Assembly (NCBI RefSeq): GCF_036370855.1
Contig: NC_088112.1
Coordinates: forward strand, 17,600,469 to 17,664,468
Length of the DNA: 64,000 nucleotides
Source of the DNA: Dromaius novaehollandiae
Lineage: Eukaryota > Chordata > Aves > Casuariiformes > Dromaiidae
Direction: 5' to 3'
Shown: in pieces, positions 47,689-62,622 of the stretch
How positions within the stretch are numbered: position 1 is the first letter of the stretch
How the letters are laid out: every line of letters begins with the position of its first letter
Program-made: the position numbers and the translations under genes
The notes under the pieces: generated by a model
Database searches by the model: none
What the model saw: the letters and a program-made list of their open reading frames with translations, nothing else
Told to the model about the DNA's origin: nothing

Positions 47689-50600
47689 TGCAGAAGGTTA
47701 TTTTGTCCACGCTGCAAACAATTACAGCTGTTTTGAGAACCTGTTGCCTCTGTGCATTGACAGAGGGATGTGAAACTTGTGGTAGAGAATTGCCTTTGTG
47801 GCAGAGTTATGGTGCTTTTTGCTTTTCCCCTTCTTTAAATGGCCAAATTTGGTAAAGTTAGAATCATTTGAAATATCCATGTGCAGTAAAGACTTGCTTG
47901 GCTTCTAAATTCTTTGAAGTAAAAGTCAGAGTCCTTCATCCTTCATGACTCATGTGATGAGCGAACGGAGGAGGTATCTCCCCACTCTGAAAGAGAGCAA
48001 GCACAAAGCCGTCCTGGCTTGGGAAAGCTCTTACAGTTTTGGTTATGGGAGAGGTGAACAAGGAGCCTTTCCATGCTCTCCACATTCCCACTTTTTGTGC
48101 CCAGGAAATGTAAAGGCAGAGGAGCAGTGTAACTGCAATGTATGGGGGTGAGAAATGGAGCAGAGAAGGAGGAGAGCAGAATTGCAGCAGACAGGAGAGA
48201 TAATCAGGAGGAAGGAAGGGAGTGAACGAGAGCAGGAGAAGGATCCCAGATGGGAGGGCAGAGCTCACTTAAAGCATGATCTTCTGCTTTTCAGTATATT
48301 CAGATAGAGAGACTGGGATGTGACTTGCAGAAAAGCTTCTAAGGCCGTGGAGATCAGTGGGATCACTGCCGTGAACATGGGACATTGCTGCAGTGACAGA
48401 TACTCTGAAAAATTAGGTCTTGGGGCACTCAGATGGGACACTGTACGCTTCATGATTTCAGCCTTTAGTTTTATGGCCTATTCTCCATTTATCAAGTGAA
48501 CATAATAGCATCTTCTGTCACAGCTGGATAGTAAAGATAAATCTTTGATGTTTATTGAGCATTAAAACTCTAGCGAAAGCCTCATACAAAAAGCATTGAG
48601 GAGATTAATATTCCTGGTTTCCTCTGGATGGAATGGAGTGAGGCAGCTTCCAGAAGACTTGTATGTGAAATGATAATTGAAAACTTCCCTCATGCATATT
48701 CACAATAGAGATGAATTAAAGAATTTTAAGCCTGGATGCCACAATCTGTGGGTACTTAGCTTCGCAACCCTCGCATTACTTTTTCTTGTAATTATACAAA
48801 AGTTGCCTAAATACTTAACAAGAAATTGAACATGATGAAAAGCTTTCAGCTATTTCTTTCTAGAAATATCTGCTTTTAATATGAAGACTTCCATAATCAG
48901 AGAGGGATTTCTAACTCCTTTTTGTCAGTTAGAGATACTAATGCTGAACCCTGCCGCACCTGACATATTTGTATGCTGCGCTTAAATGACTGTTATAATT
49001 ACTTAGATATTTGATTCATTATTAGGTCTGTAACAGTTTAAAATGCATATTAAATTTTATTCTCTTCCTTAAACTTGCAGGACTAGAGGAGCATTTAGCC
49101 ATTAATATTATCTAGTGTATCCTTTTGGGCTATACCGTAGTAGTAAAGCAACAGATCTAAAAATCCCATGATTCTTACTCATCCCAGTCAACTATTAACA
49201 TCTGAACACAATTACGAAGCTGACTTGGAATTATTAACCATACTATTGCTTTCCTGATTATCATCTTTTACGTACAGATTGATTCTCACTGAATTTTGTC
49301 TCTGAGATCCCCTCCCCACCTCTTGGTTAATTTTCTCCTAGCAGATCACCCTTTTCTCGTATTAAAACTAAGATAATGATATAAAAGAAAAAGTGAAAGG
49401 CCAGAACTGCATGTGTTCGTTACACAGGGAGAAGTCCCAGTCTTTGGGAATAGTAAAAATTGCAATGAAATATTTGAATGGCCAGTTACAGTGTCACAAC
49501 TGAGAAGTTAAATGCCAAATAATGACATTATTGGTGCAAGACGGAAGGATTCTCATTAGCGAAGCCAACTGCTCAAACTGTCAGTCCACCTTTTTGGCTC
49601 TTTCTACCACATTCTCTTGTCTTTGTATCCTTTTTTTCCCCCTTCTTCTGTCAGGATCTTATTTTTCATCTTTATTCATTGTTGCCTCGTCCCCTTTCCT
49701 CTAGCAACAGAAACATATTTACTTGCAAGCTGATCCCATCTGTGCTCCTGCGCCGCGGCGCTTCCCCCTGCGGCGGCACTGCGTGTCTGCTTGGGTTTCA
49801 TCCGCCTGCGAGGAAGGTCCAACGTGCAGAAGTGCCAAGATCTCAGACTGCTCCGCAGGCCGGCAGAGTACCTTCCCCGCGGCAGGGCTTCAGAAGTCGA
49901 GGGAGCGCAGCTTTTCCTGCGTAAGAAGGCGCCGCTACAACAACAATCCAATGCTCTTGCCCCCAGCCCTTGACGGGTCACTGAAATGGAAAGCTTCTCA
50001 ACTTTTAACCGAAATGGGCTCCTCGCACTTGTACTGCTTCCTGTTGATAAGCCAGAGTTTTGGGGGGACCCTGACTCAAATATACTGAAGCCGTTTCTGC
50101 TGCAGTCTCGTGCCTTGCAAAGTAAGTAGGATCAGGACTCAAGAGATAACTAAGGAAGCCTATATCCTGGAGGAAATTACAGTGAATTAAAAAGTGATGG
50201 TTTTTCTCTTAATAAAAATTGAACTAATGCTCCGGTGTGACACTATGGAACTCTTGAGCTTATAAAGGTACTATCTTTGAGGAAATATATATGTTAATCC
50301 AGCTGTCATGCATAAATTCTCATTCGGGGCCTGATCTAATTCCCATTGAAGTAGAGATGGACTCTATCTACTTAAATTTCTCCGTGCAGTTTCACGGCTT
50401 TCCACTATCTTCATCTGTTGTATCGCATTACTGGGTGTGGGTAGAGTTGCCACATTCCACCCATGGCACAACTGTTTCAGTGGCAAGTGAAGTGATACGT
50501 GCATATGGTATATACAGTCTGTACACAAACCGTATGCTTCTAGACAGCTACCTATCTATGTAATTAGGGGAAGTTATAGAGGCTTCCTGAACATAAAGTC

Positions 50601-53600
50601 CATTTACTACATTATTAGAAGACTTTGCAAACTTCATTTATCATTAGCATGACTCTGGTTTTGATATCTCTGATACAGAAAGAGTGATATTTTCTGTTTA
50701 CCCTTTATAAATTATTAACAGTTTAATTACTTTGAATAACAATAAAATCTATTTGCATGAGGCTTTTATAAGCATTCTCCATAATTTCCTTGTATCTTGC
50801 ACCAAACTTTAGGTACAAGTTGTACTTAAGTAAAAGTAAATGGTTTCATACAATTTCCATTCTGCAGTTATACGTAATCTTCCTTTTGCTACCTGTTACA
50901 CAGTCCCGAGACGTTCAATTTTCCTCATAGCTGAATGTTTTGTATAGTAGATGACCATCTAAGGAGTTTTGGCTAAGAACAACCTCCAGTGCAAAAAAAA
51001 ATCACAGAATTTATGAAGTTCACTTTAATCATGATGATGGCAGAGGCACTAATAATTTTTTTCATTGGAAGTGACAAAAAGATACAAGATGACTGAATAA
51101 CTAACTAGTAGTTAAGCTTGGGTATTTGTGTACGACCTTTTTCCCTCTTCTGAATCAATAAAATGTCCTTGGGATACCTGATTCAGAGCAAGGGGAAACA
51201 ACACAGTGTTGGGTAAAACACATTTCATGGGTGGGATAATTAATTATTAATACTTCAAAACTTGCACTTCTCTTGCAGATGCACGTTAAATCACCTTTCT
51301 GCTGTAGAGCTGGGTCCATTGCTCTGGGACACCCAAGGGTTGGGTTCACCTAAATAAAAGCAGGTGTATATTGTGTATGTCTCTATCTGAGCTGGTGGAC
51401 ATAGGTTCGTTTTACAGTCCGTGGACTTCAAGGCACTTTACTTCCTCCTAAAGCAGACATCTAAAATCTAAGTCGCAATCCTGACAGTGCTTATTTCTCC
51501 ACGTTGTTGAGAAGAGAGACGACTTCGCTGAGAACCTCAGCACTGCACATGCAAAACTGGCTGAGATGAACTCCAGCCACAGAGACCTCTGCCTGGCTTT
51601 CCCATTCCCTGCTTCTGGGAAGTCGACCTTCCCATCCCTGTTACCATGATTGCTTGCTTTCTTCTCCTTCTTTGCCCTGGTTCTGTGAGGTACCCTGAAA
51701 TCTCTTATATTTTTGCTGAGTGCCATGTGCATCTTCTTTGAATTGCAGCCACTGCAAAGGATTCGAAGGCACGCGTTGGAACCGAGGCTGAAACTGCAAA
51801 GGTTTGTTTCCAAGCCCTGGGAGACTTCAGGGAGCTGAACAAAGGCTGGATATTCGCTGCTGCAAAGGGAGATCGGTGAATCGGGTTTTGCAGCTATGCT
51901 TTCTGAAAGGCTGCCCAACTAAACTGTGTTTGCTCGGAAAAGGATAAAAATAATCACCTGCTTCTGAGGTGATCACTGCAGGTAACAGGAAGAAATGATG
52001 CCTGACATTTACAGCTTGCAATTGGTTTGGTGCATTAAGGTTTTTCCACCCCTTCCAAAATATTAGGCACTTCTAAATAAACGCCTCCGGTAAGGGCAAA
52101 ATGCCAGGTTGAAGGAGGCACCAATTTAATCTGCTATTGTTTCCTTTGTGTCCAGAACTGTTGGACTGCAAGATTAAGAAAAAGGACAAAAAGTTGTAGG
52201 GAAAATAATGCAAAGTGCTTGATCCTAATGCAGACTAAATCAGGTTTCCAAAAGTATGTCTTTTGGTAGAAAGCCGGCTCCTGAGGAACTGGCAAATGCT
52301 CAGCTAGCGCAACATGGAGACAACTGGCAGGGTGAGTCATGTTCGCATGTGACTGCTGAATGCGACAGCTTGTGAATAGCGAGGAGGAAGAGTTCATGCT
52401 AAGGGGATGAACCAAAGCAGCACCCGCTCGCCGGGCCAAGCCTGCGGGCAGGTATGGCGTGCCGCAGACCCGACCTGCCGTCGAGGTTTTGAGAAAATGG
52501 GCTTACAGCACGTTGTTTTCTTTCTTTCCTCAATTTTATTTCATCTTAGATTGTCTCTTTCTTGTCTTTATGGTAAAGAGAAAATAAGAGAAGACCTTTA
52601 AAACATTTGTAAACCCTGGATTACTATTATTGCCCGTTTTGCTTTTCTCTGAGCACCTTTTGCCTTCTTTATGCTGATGCTGGGTTGGCCTTTTTGTTCC
52701 TTGGTAGTTACTGCTCAAGTACATTGGGTAGACAGAGAAGGCTTCAGAAGAAAACTGAGACAAACATGCTCATAGGATTGATCCCTTCAAACAAACGCGA
52801 TGGAAATTCGCTTTCAGTGCAAACTGGAAACAGGCTTGGGGAGACCATGGAGGTTACCGATGAGCTCCCGTGCTGCAATCAAGCCTTCTGTTGCCACTGC
52901 TCAAAATATTAAATCTGAGTCATTTATGAGTTACATTTAGCCACACTGTATTTTCATACATGTTCTTGGAAAAGATAATGTCTTTTCCAGTTTCTTGTTC
53001 GAAAATGTTCCACGTGTGAGCTTTGCGAGGACAATCGAGTGCGTAGGTTGTTCGAGAAAAATCTGTACGATCTCTGCCCTGAGTTAGCATCCAAAGTTTG
53101 CTGCTTTGGCTACATAATGTTGTGTGAGAGGGACTAGCTGGCTCATCTGTAAAATAGTCTGCTTGAATAAGGAGTGGTAGAGGTGTATCATGGGTGTTGG
53201 ATGAGAGGCACTATGAACCAGTCGCATATTGCAAATGAAACAGATGTAGAGTCTTTGAGATGTGTCCTTTTATGCATAGGACCCTTGCATGCATAAAAGC
53301 CTGTGCGCCGGCTGCGAAGGATAAAGGTGGATTTTTGATCTGTCCAGAAGGTTTTCCCATTTTTTCTCTCCTGTAATGTCTTACTTCTATCAGGACATAT
53401 GTTATTCTAGTTGCAATGACTGGAACCAGATCTTTTTTTCTCTTTTAATTACCTATTTGTCAGATTTAGGGAGGATAATGATTCCTCAGAGTCCTTCATC
53501 TGCAGCAAATACTAAGCATCTAGACGGAGTCCAGTGGCCTCCATTTCATTTTACAGATAATTATGGCTATGATGTTGATACGAGAGGGGCCAGGACCTTT

Positions 53601-56600
53601 GGTGCCTAGTGTGCAGGGCGCACTGTGTTTGCTCACCACCGCGACAGGAAAGGATTAAGGACATTCCTCCCGTTGTGAGCACCAGCCCCATTACCCTCGT
53701 CAACCTCACGTGATTTATTTTTCCGATCTCAGTTGCTAGTTTGGAGTTGACGAACTGGTGGAAATGTGTGGAAGCTAAGTGGCCTGTACAGCAGTTTATT
53801 TCTTTAAACTCTTATTTATTTCGTGCATCTTTTGCTGCTGTTTGCCATAACGGCTCTCAGTGTGTGACGGCGGCTGCCCAGAGTGCGGGTGTGTGTCCTG
53901 GCCGCTGTCTCCATCTTGGTAGATCCACGTGCGTTGGGTCCAAGCTATGTGAGAAGCTGCTTCAAACTGGGACCTCTCCGAGCTTAACCTCGTCTCTTCT
54001 TTCTCTCCTGGGTGTTGCTCCTTAGGGAACGTATTTGCAAATTCAAAAACCCTCCAACTTTGTCTCTTGACCATTGCTATTTCCTGGCTTCCGATGGGGT
54101 TCCTGCACAGGCTCACGCCCCTCTCGCTGTGCTGGGGCAGGAGGGGGGCTTTCCTGGGGGAGCCGTAGCTTCCACGCGCCGCAGCCCGAGTCCCGCAGAG
54201 GCTCTGGCCGGCTCTGGAGCCCGCGCTGGTGCCGGGACTCGCCAGGAGCAGGGCTGAGGCGGCTGCTCTTGCAAATCACGGACAGCAGGTGGTAGCACAC
54301 GTTCATTCCATTACTTTCTTTTATTTATTTTAAAGAATTAAGCTTTGCAAAGCTTCATCTTTCTTTGGAAAATGGGCAAGGGGGGAGACCTAGCTTCCGG
54401 AGAGGACGAGTACCCAGCTTGCTCCCAAGTTCTTTTTTCCCAGGGAAGCTAAAGCCGCTCCCTCTGTCTCCTCCAACATTTCCACCGTCACTGGTCCTCA
54501 GCAGGTTCGCTCGCTGCGTTCCTGAAAGAGCGAGTCTTGGCTTGAATGCGCAACGTCCTAAAGGATGAATTTTGCCGTGGGAGCACGCAGGCGGTGCTGA
54601 CTGCGCCGAGCGGGGCAGTGAGCTGCGGCGGCAGGGCTGTCTGGGCCTGCACGGGAAGGCTGTGTTAAACTGGTTGCATCAGCTAGTCGTTCTGCTGAAC
54701 GGAAATAATCTCGTCCAGCCCCAGAGGACCACGAGCACCAGGCGCAGCCAGAGCCGGGACGCAGCCAGGGTAGGGTTTAACCAGGAGGGAGCTGGCCAGT
54801 TGGTTACGTCTCCCTCCAGCTGGCACATAAATCAGACACAGCTCTCTTCCCTGCAGAACATCAACAGGAGCAACACAGACTATTTTTGACATGTACGCCT
54901 GTGAATTTTGCAATAAGGTGGCACTTGTTTTGGCCTTGTGAGAAAGTCTGCGTTGGAATGGAGAAAGATGCATATGTGGTTTTGCAGCATTCAGCCCAAT
55001 TAATTCCTATGTCAATAATATAGTCATCCTCTGATTTATTTAGTACACTTTGTTTACTGCTGGCTTTGAAATATTTCAGCGCAATAAGGCTGCATACTTG
55101 TTTTTTTTAATAACCAGAGCTGCGTAATTAACTTACGTGTCATGACATTCTCCTGGGTCTCAGATCCTGAAAAGCACTGCTTCAATGAAATGTTCTTAAA
55201 TGAAATTAAGGCAAGCTAACCTCAGGTTTCTCGCTTGTCTGGGTTAATAATTGCTTTCATACTGCCCTCAAAGATGCTTAAATCTGGACAACAGCATTTG
55301 CAATTTGGCCACTGTGATATCAAACTAATGAAGATCTTTTGTAGTCAGACATGGGCCAGAACATAGCTGAAGTATGTCAGAAGTCTTAGCCCTCCTCCGC
55401 AGTATGTATCTTCAGGTGTAGCTGGTTGCATAAAAATATTATGTATCTCATCTATTATATTTGTACATATTTATTTATAATTACGACAGCAGAAATGCCA
55501 TTCATGCTGTAGGAAATGGATGCTCTCCAAAGAGTATGTGACCCAGTTTGGCTCTGCTTATTCTGAATCCTGTAGGGTTTATGCAGGATTGAACCAGAAG
55601 CCTCCTGTAATTAAACTGTGTTTGAGGCTTTCTGTCTGGATCCTGGCAAGCCAGGGCTTCTCTTCTGCAGCAGCGCGCTGGGAACCTCTCTCTGACTTCA
55701 GTGCAGCAAAAGTAACAGTTCTCAGAAGAATCGGCCAGATTTCCATATGTTCCAGAAATCTGTGTGGTTTAAGTTCTCAATACGCCGAAGTCACTGCGTC
55801 ACCCGTTTTTCAGTACAAACCTGTCTCAGGCAGATGCTGATTACAGTATGTGGCAATATTGGCTCTTCTTTCATTAAGGTTGTACCAGTAAAAGCTCATT
55901 AGTTCCCATCCGGGTAACCCAGAACGCGGGTTCTCCTTGCAGCCCTCCTTTCCCAGGGTAGGAGCTGCACTGAACCCCGGCTTTCCCAAAAGACTGGATA
56001 TTAATTTCGTGTCCCAGTCACGTCGGCAATCTTACTTAGCCAAATCTTAATAGCAGGAATGGTTCGTCAATGAGGTTACGTGTTGCTAAGCTATATTTTT
56101 TTTAAGTTTGAGGAAAGCCCGGGGCAGGCCGGGGGCAATCTGTGTGGGGTTGCGGAGCGGTGTGAGCAGCGCGGACCCCGTTTCTGGCCGTCGGCCGAGG
56201 CGGCGGACGTGTCCCGCGCGGGGTCCTGCCGTTGCACGGAGGTGGGGGCGAGGGAAGCGTTAGCGATGAGGCAGCTCCACCCTCCGTGGATGCGGCACCA
56301 AGCCGGGAGCTTCCTATGGAAAATTCCAGGGAACTGATGGGGAGCCGCTAACCGGCCTTTGATGTCCGGCTTCGGCTGCGAGACATTTCACCGAAGGAAG
56401 CAGTAAATCTGGTGTGCTCTGGAGTGCATCCGCAGAGCCAGGGCAAGCCGAAAACGCATTTACCGTAGGTTGGCTGGCCGGAGGGAAAGGTTTTCCTTCC
56501 ATTAGCGGGTTCTGGTGCCCGTTTCCCAAAACGAGCCTGGAAGTGTTGTCTTGCCAGGGAAGAGCTTCTTAGCTGGTGTTTTGCCTGAAGCGATTCAGGC

Positions 56601-59600
56601 CACCTCGGTGTTTCCCTCTTACTCAACCGCTTTCGTTTAAAGCTGTGCGGTGCTCAGGCGACGCTGGGAGAGGTCGCCCTCGGGGAGCAGAGCGGTTCGG
56701 GAGATTTTACTCAGACCTGAATGAACAAAATCCTACGGTAATGCGGCAGGTGAAGTCACCTCCTGGCTCCCTCCACCCCGAAAGAGCAGTGGAAGCGAAG
56801 GAGGAGCAGCCGGGGCCGTGGCCGCGAGAGGAGCAGGCACCATCAGCTTGCAGCAATGCAGTGCGAGGGCTGCTCCCGGCCCGTGCGACGCTGAAGCCAA
56901 GCTGCAAAAATAGCCTTTTTGGATGGGCGATTTCAGGAATTCGGTCAGTTATTGCTGAAAAGCAGACAGCAGCCTCAATCCTGCTTTCTCAAAGTTCGCA
57001 GATGCGTGCAGTCAGATCAGAGGATCTGGCTCATCCCGCCCCTGCAAAGTGTTGCAGTGCTCCCGGGATAGTGAGCGTCTGGGTCGTTTCACTGATCTCG
57101 GTGAAACTACTTGTGTATTTAAAATTAATTGGAGGGCTTTGCTTGGTTACAAAGGCTTCGAGGAAAGCAAGAAATGATCTCATGGAAACATTCAAGCGCT
57201 TCTAAAAAGGAACCTCCTCCCTCAGCGTCAGGGCAGACGAAAAAACCGCAGATCATGCAGGGCAGAAGAGCGTATTTCCAAAAGAAACGTCTTCTTCGAG
57301 CATCAATTCCAACAACTGTGGTAATGACGCAGTATTACTCGATGTGTCACAGGGCGTGTCGGGGTGTATTACACCATATTATATAATGTAAAATTGTTCT
57401 CCTTTGGCAGGAGAAACGTTTGACAGCATTTTGAAGGGCCAGTAGCATGTCCATAAGCATGTCCAAGTTGTTTTTCAACTGCTGCACTGCTATGTGCAAG
57501 AAAAATGATGTTCTGTACAAACAAGTTGTAAAAAAACTAAGTTTATTTTTAGCATTCAGTTAAGTGATTATCACATTCATTTGTAAAAGACTCACCTTTT
57601 TTTAATTAATGTTTGAAAGGATTGCTCCCTATTCGTAAATGCGCAGAAAGATTACAAACCGACGTATAACATGTCACTTAATACTCAGATTTTTTCATAT
57701 AAATGTTGCCAGTTCCATGGCATCAGCTCTGTGCTGTGTTGTTCCCCGAGGCAACTGAATTGGTTCAGCTGTTTCCTTGCTACATCGCAAGCAACAGCTG
57801 AGCACAGAAACCTCAACCTCTCACAGCCAGAGCTGATCGATTGCCTCGTGTATAGGCTAGTAATATATAGAAGGTATATCGATAAATTTATCGGGAACTA
57901 AGCAATTGTGCAATTTTGCCTGCTTTGTAAGCCAAAGCGCAGGCTTCACCAGGGGTTTCTGCACAGCCCCGTGCTCTGGTCCGGCCAGCAGCTGTGAAGT
58001 GAAGGCTCCCTCGCTCCTCCGGCGCAACGGCACCCGGGAGCCCCGGGAAGGCTGGGCGCTCCCAGGGCTTGGGCTGGCCTGTTTCCAGCACGGGCCCGAA
58101 CCGAACGGCAGCTCAAAAGCTTCACTGGCTTCGTCATTGCTCGTTTAAACCCGTTTCTCCCCTCTAATCGATGGCTGTGCTGATAGCATCGCTTGGTAAC
58201 TGTGCCACCAGTGGTCCTGGTGCACTTAACGGCGCTAGAAAGGGCCTTGCAAAGCGCCGTCTCTCTTTGGCACAGTGCCCCAGAAGAGCTGCAATACCTC
58301 CAAGCGCCTACTCCCCTCTTCCAAGCATCGAGGAAAAGGGATATTGGATGCTCCATATCTCCGGAAGGCAGCTGAGAATCAGAGAACAAGCAATTTAAAA
58401 AGAGAGAGTATAAAACCATTTGCCCTGTTTGCGTTTCATAATTCATCTTGCCTGCAACTTCCGTGCAGTAGCGCAGGAGAGATGCCCAGTGTGATATTTC
58501 ATGCAGTGTCTTGAAAATATTTTTGTCTTGTTTCCAGTAAACACCCTGAGGATGAGTAAGACTAGCACACGCAGCGTTTCACACACACGCGGTGCTGCGG
58601 CGCAGAGAACGTTACACTCCTGACACCAGTGGGCTCCGACGTGCCAGCCGCGGGCTGGAGCATGACGCAGGTCCCCTGGTGTTGTACAGTCATTCAGCAG
58701 CTTTTATCAAAGGCCAAGGAAAAGCACCTCTGTTATCACTGCCGCCGTTGTAAGGAAACTGCATGGGTTTTATGACCTTATTACAAGCTTTTTCTTACTT
58801 AATAGTAATTCCCAGATCGTTTTTTGGTTGCAGTCTTATTTGGAAGTAAGATAATTTGGGGATAAATACCTACTTTTCAAGCAACATGTTTGAAGGTGCC
58901 TTTATGCATACACATACCTACCCACCTCCCAGGACCTTCGTAAAACAGCACCTCTCTCTCCTGTTTTGTATTTGCAGTGATACTGCCCTTCCAGGACCAG
59001 GGGCAGCCTCTTCCCCTGACACCTTTCTGCCTCCGTTCTGACTTCTGTATCTTGATCGCTTGCCCTGATTTAACTCGGAAGACCAGAACCTCTTACTCTC
59101 AGCTCCCATTTGGATTTTCATCATTGCCGCAGTGTCGCTTAATTGGCTGGCAAATGGCTGGCTGCTGAAAGGTCGAGGGAGAGTTAATGTCTGTTTGGAA
59201 AAAAACCCCTAAGCCTACAAATGTTAGACGTTTTAAAAACATTATTATGTTTTATGCTATCCACTCTCTTGGCACTCACCATTTACAAATCTAAAGCTCT
59301 TCAGAAAACCATGCTCCTTGGCGCAACACGATCCTGATTTGATCCTAATTGTGAGTGCTGGGCATGAACGCGCTGTTTACCAGCAAACTCTGCGTGTGCA
59401 CACAGCATTAAGTATAAGTCGGTCTAAAACGAGTAACCAGATTACCCGGCAGCTGTCCCTCCCTTGCCCCTCTTGGTATGGGAAACATTTGAAATGAGGG
59501 CAGTCAAGGCAGGAATTTGCAAGCATCAAACCTGTTTGCATACAAAAACCTCGAAAGCTGAAAAGGCCAAGTTTTGCTCGGTTAAACTCAGACCTAAGGC

Positions 59601-62595
59601 GAGCAGAGTCTTGCAGGGCCCGAGTAATGCCACTAGAGGCTGCCAGGCAGCCGCTGTCGTCTGCGAGGCATGGTCCCCGCTGCGTCCCAGCTTACTCGGC
59701 AGAGCCACGGAGAGGGGTCAATGTCCAAGTGCTGCTCTCCATTATGGTGGTGACTTGCAGTTAAGACACGGGCAGATGGTTTTCAAGCCTTTCAAGTTGG
59801 CCATGCCCTAATTTTTTTTTCTAGTGAAGATACAGACCTTTATACCAGTTTCACATATGTAGACTGGGGACTAGAATGCAGAGATCTACATCTGTGTCTT
59901 GCAGACCACGTAGTAATGGTCTATAAAACCTAGAGAGTAGTGAACCAGAGGCTGAACACCACCAGAAAACATTACATTGCACGTTGATAGCCCTCTAAAA
60001 GCTTCCTGCTATCCTTCCAAGAAGAACAGACAAGTTATCTCATAGACTTTGCAATTCTTCACCCACGTTGCAACTGAGAGCCCCAGTGAGCTCAGCTGGC
60101 AACCCCCTGGGTGAGTCTGCCAGCAGAGGACCCCACTGTGTAATCATCTTCATCTTCATATCAGCAGGAATTCCAGTAATGTGTGGTTTTATTCTCATAA
60201 TATTATCTGTTCGCTTAGCTCCTAAGGGCTGCTTTCCCAGAGGCGTGAAGGTGCAGGAGGGCAGAGATCCCTCTCGCTCCCCAACACGTCAGAGAAGGGA
60301 GCACAGCCCGGGAATGCCAATGCTTGCTCAGATCCTGCAGAAAAATAACCCGAAACACAGAGACTGGAAGTTATTTGTTAAAATAACTCTTAGAACTAAT
60401 AAACATAAGTGTTTCTAGTGTTTTTCCTTTAAAAAAAATCACTTTGCTATGGAGTGCTCCACTGTGTGGGCTATACTGCTTCCAGAGTCAGCAGTGCCAC
60501 TGCCTATGGGCCTGGCTACAGCAGGTACGCTGGATGGTAGATGCACAGGACACCAAACATCACCTCCTCAGAGACAGCCTCCATTCTCCAGCGGATTTAA
60601 ACTGGTGACAAAGTGCAGGATTTTCACTATTTTCTAAGCAACCTTCCATTTGTTGTTGTTGTTTGTATTTGAAGCTGAAGGAGGCATCTGATCTATCAGA
60701 AAAGTTAACTGAAAGCCTATTTTAATCAGAAAATGTGGGAAATACCTGGAGGATGAAACGTCAGGCTGGGCTTTTGAGACTAAAGCTGCGTTTTATAAAG
60801 AAAAACTTTGTGCCTGGCAATTGTCCTTGTAGCCTTGCAAGAGCCGGAGGCATTGAGTTAATTCCTGCTAGAGCTGAGTTCTAATTAGCCAAATAGATCA
60901 GGGGACCCACCGCAGTACCTGCTCCACTAAAGCTTGCAAAGCCACTGCAAAGAAGTACGCCGGGGTTTCCCGGACACGCTCTTGCGTATGCTGCGGCCGT
61001 AGCCACCACTGCTGGTACCTCCATCAGCGTAGTCTGGTACCTCACTGACATACTAAGTGATGCTCGGTTTGGTTTTTTTTAATTTTAAAAGTGGGACATC
61101 AACTTAGTTAGATAATGCATGTAGGAGACATAACTTGTTCTGAGATAGTAGAGAGTAGTTTTTTCCATGTATTTTGAATGCGCGCCTTTCCCAAAAGGAT
61201 AACGCCAGTAGTTTGCTATGTGCCGCTTGCTGGTGGTGTCTCATTTTTCCTTCTTTCCTATCTTGCTCCTGTAAGGAGAAAGTCCAGAGGTGAAGTCACC
61301 TGTCAACAGGGTTTTCAGGCTTATTTAGGTTGGACGCACACACGGGGGTCAGATGAGCTAATATTCTTGCCAGCAGAGGCGAGTGAAAACGCAAAGAGGA
61401 TTTGCTGATAGACAGATGGAAAAGGAGAAGAAAATTAGCAGCTCGCAGCTCCCGGGCAGACCTGCGGTGGGGTAGCTCACTGACTGCACACTTCGGGGCT
61501 AAAACTCCAAGGACTCTGGTATCCAGCATTACCTTATTTCTGAAATAATTACTTAGTGACAGACTTGAAAGATTTCATGTAGGATAGACCCTAGTGAGTA
61601 GTTCATATAACCAAATGTATTTTGTTCCATTAGCGGCTTTCTGCTTGGAAAGCAATCATAATCATCTCGTTCCTTAAAATGCATTAATCTTCTCCCAGAC
61701 AGGCTGTCTAAGAGTCGTCATGGTCTGGTAGGTAGCTGCGGCTTATTCACGGTGCTGCAATGCTTCCCGATGGAGTGAGCGCTGCTTCCAGCGCCGGGTT
61801 ACCCCTGCGAATACTTTCGGTGCTCAGAGAACAGTTGTGACAGCAACAGAGCAGCCTCGCTGACGTTTTCGGTGATGGACAAGTCCAAATTGAGTGTAAG
61901 GTTATCGCAGGCATTTACTTTCAATTGACAGAATAGGGTGTGGTATTCTGTGCCATGGGTGGAACGTGGATTTTTGGGTGTTTTCCTGATTTATGATTGG
62001 AAATACTTAAAAAGCAACTTGTGTTTTGCAGAAGAATAGCTATGTCATCTTCCTGTGAATAACGCAGGGTGTTCACATCTCCATGGCAATTGGACATGAT
62101 AAAACAAACAGATGTTCTGAGGTCCTCTGCAAGAAACATCCTGCGAAGGTTGGAGGGTTCATACTCATAAAGCGCATATATTCCACTGCCTTCACATTTC
62201 TTAAAACCAGTAAGGTCTGCCACGGGGCACACTACAAATCATGAGAGAAACAAATACAGACCTGAAGAGAATTAAGGCTGGAAAGATTTTTATTAGCTTC
62301 ATTTTAAAAATATTGGAGAAGGTTTTAGGAATAAGGCGCTTGACTCAACATGCTTATCCTTTATTTCCATCTACCTTAATCCTATCTTCAGCTTTCATTT
62401 CATACCCTAATTCCTTTCCTCTTTCAGAAATGAACAGAGGTATCTCTTAAATTCCTCCCTTCCCCGTCTCGTTCTTTCGCCAGGAATCTCTGCAGGCTGC
62501 AGTATTGCAGCCCCGTGAGGAAGACTACCGATGCGACATACCCGCTTCAGACACGCTATACATTTTTTCCTGTGTGTTTTTGTGGACACATACGC

Positions 62596-62622
62596 GTGCA
62601 CACACACGGGCACACACACAAG
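62596..62622. repeat. Interrupted CA microsatellite
   Basis: GCACACACACGGGCACACACACA-type imperfect CA repeat in the upstream flank. Confidence 0.75.

Noticed and set aside
57946..58446. 166-codon minus-strand open frame
   Set aside because: Composition is rich in Cys, Ser and Arg without domain-like pattern, splice context or family resemblance. Most likely chance in a GC-richer patch.
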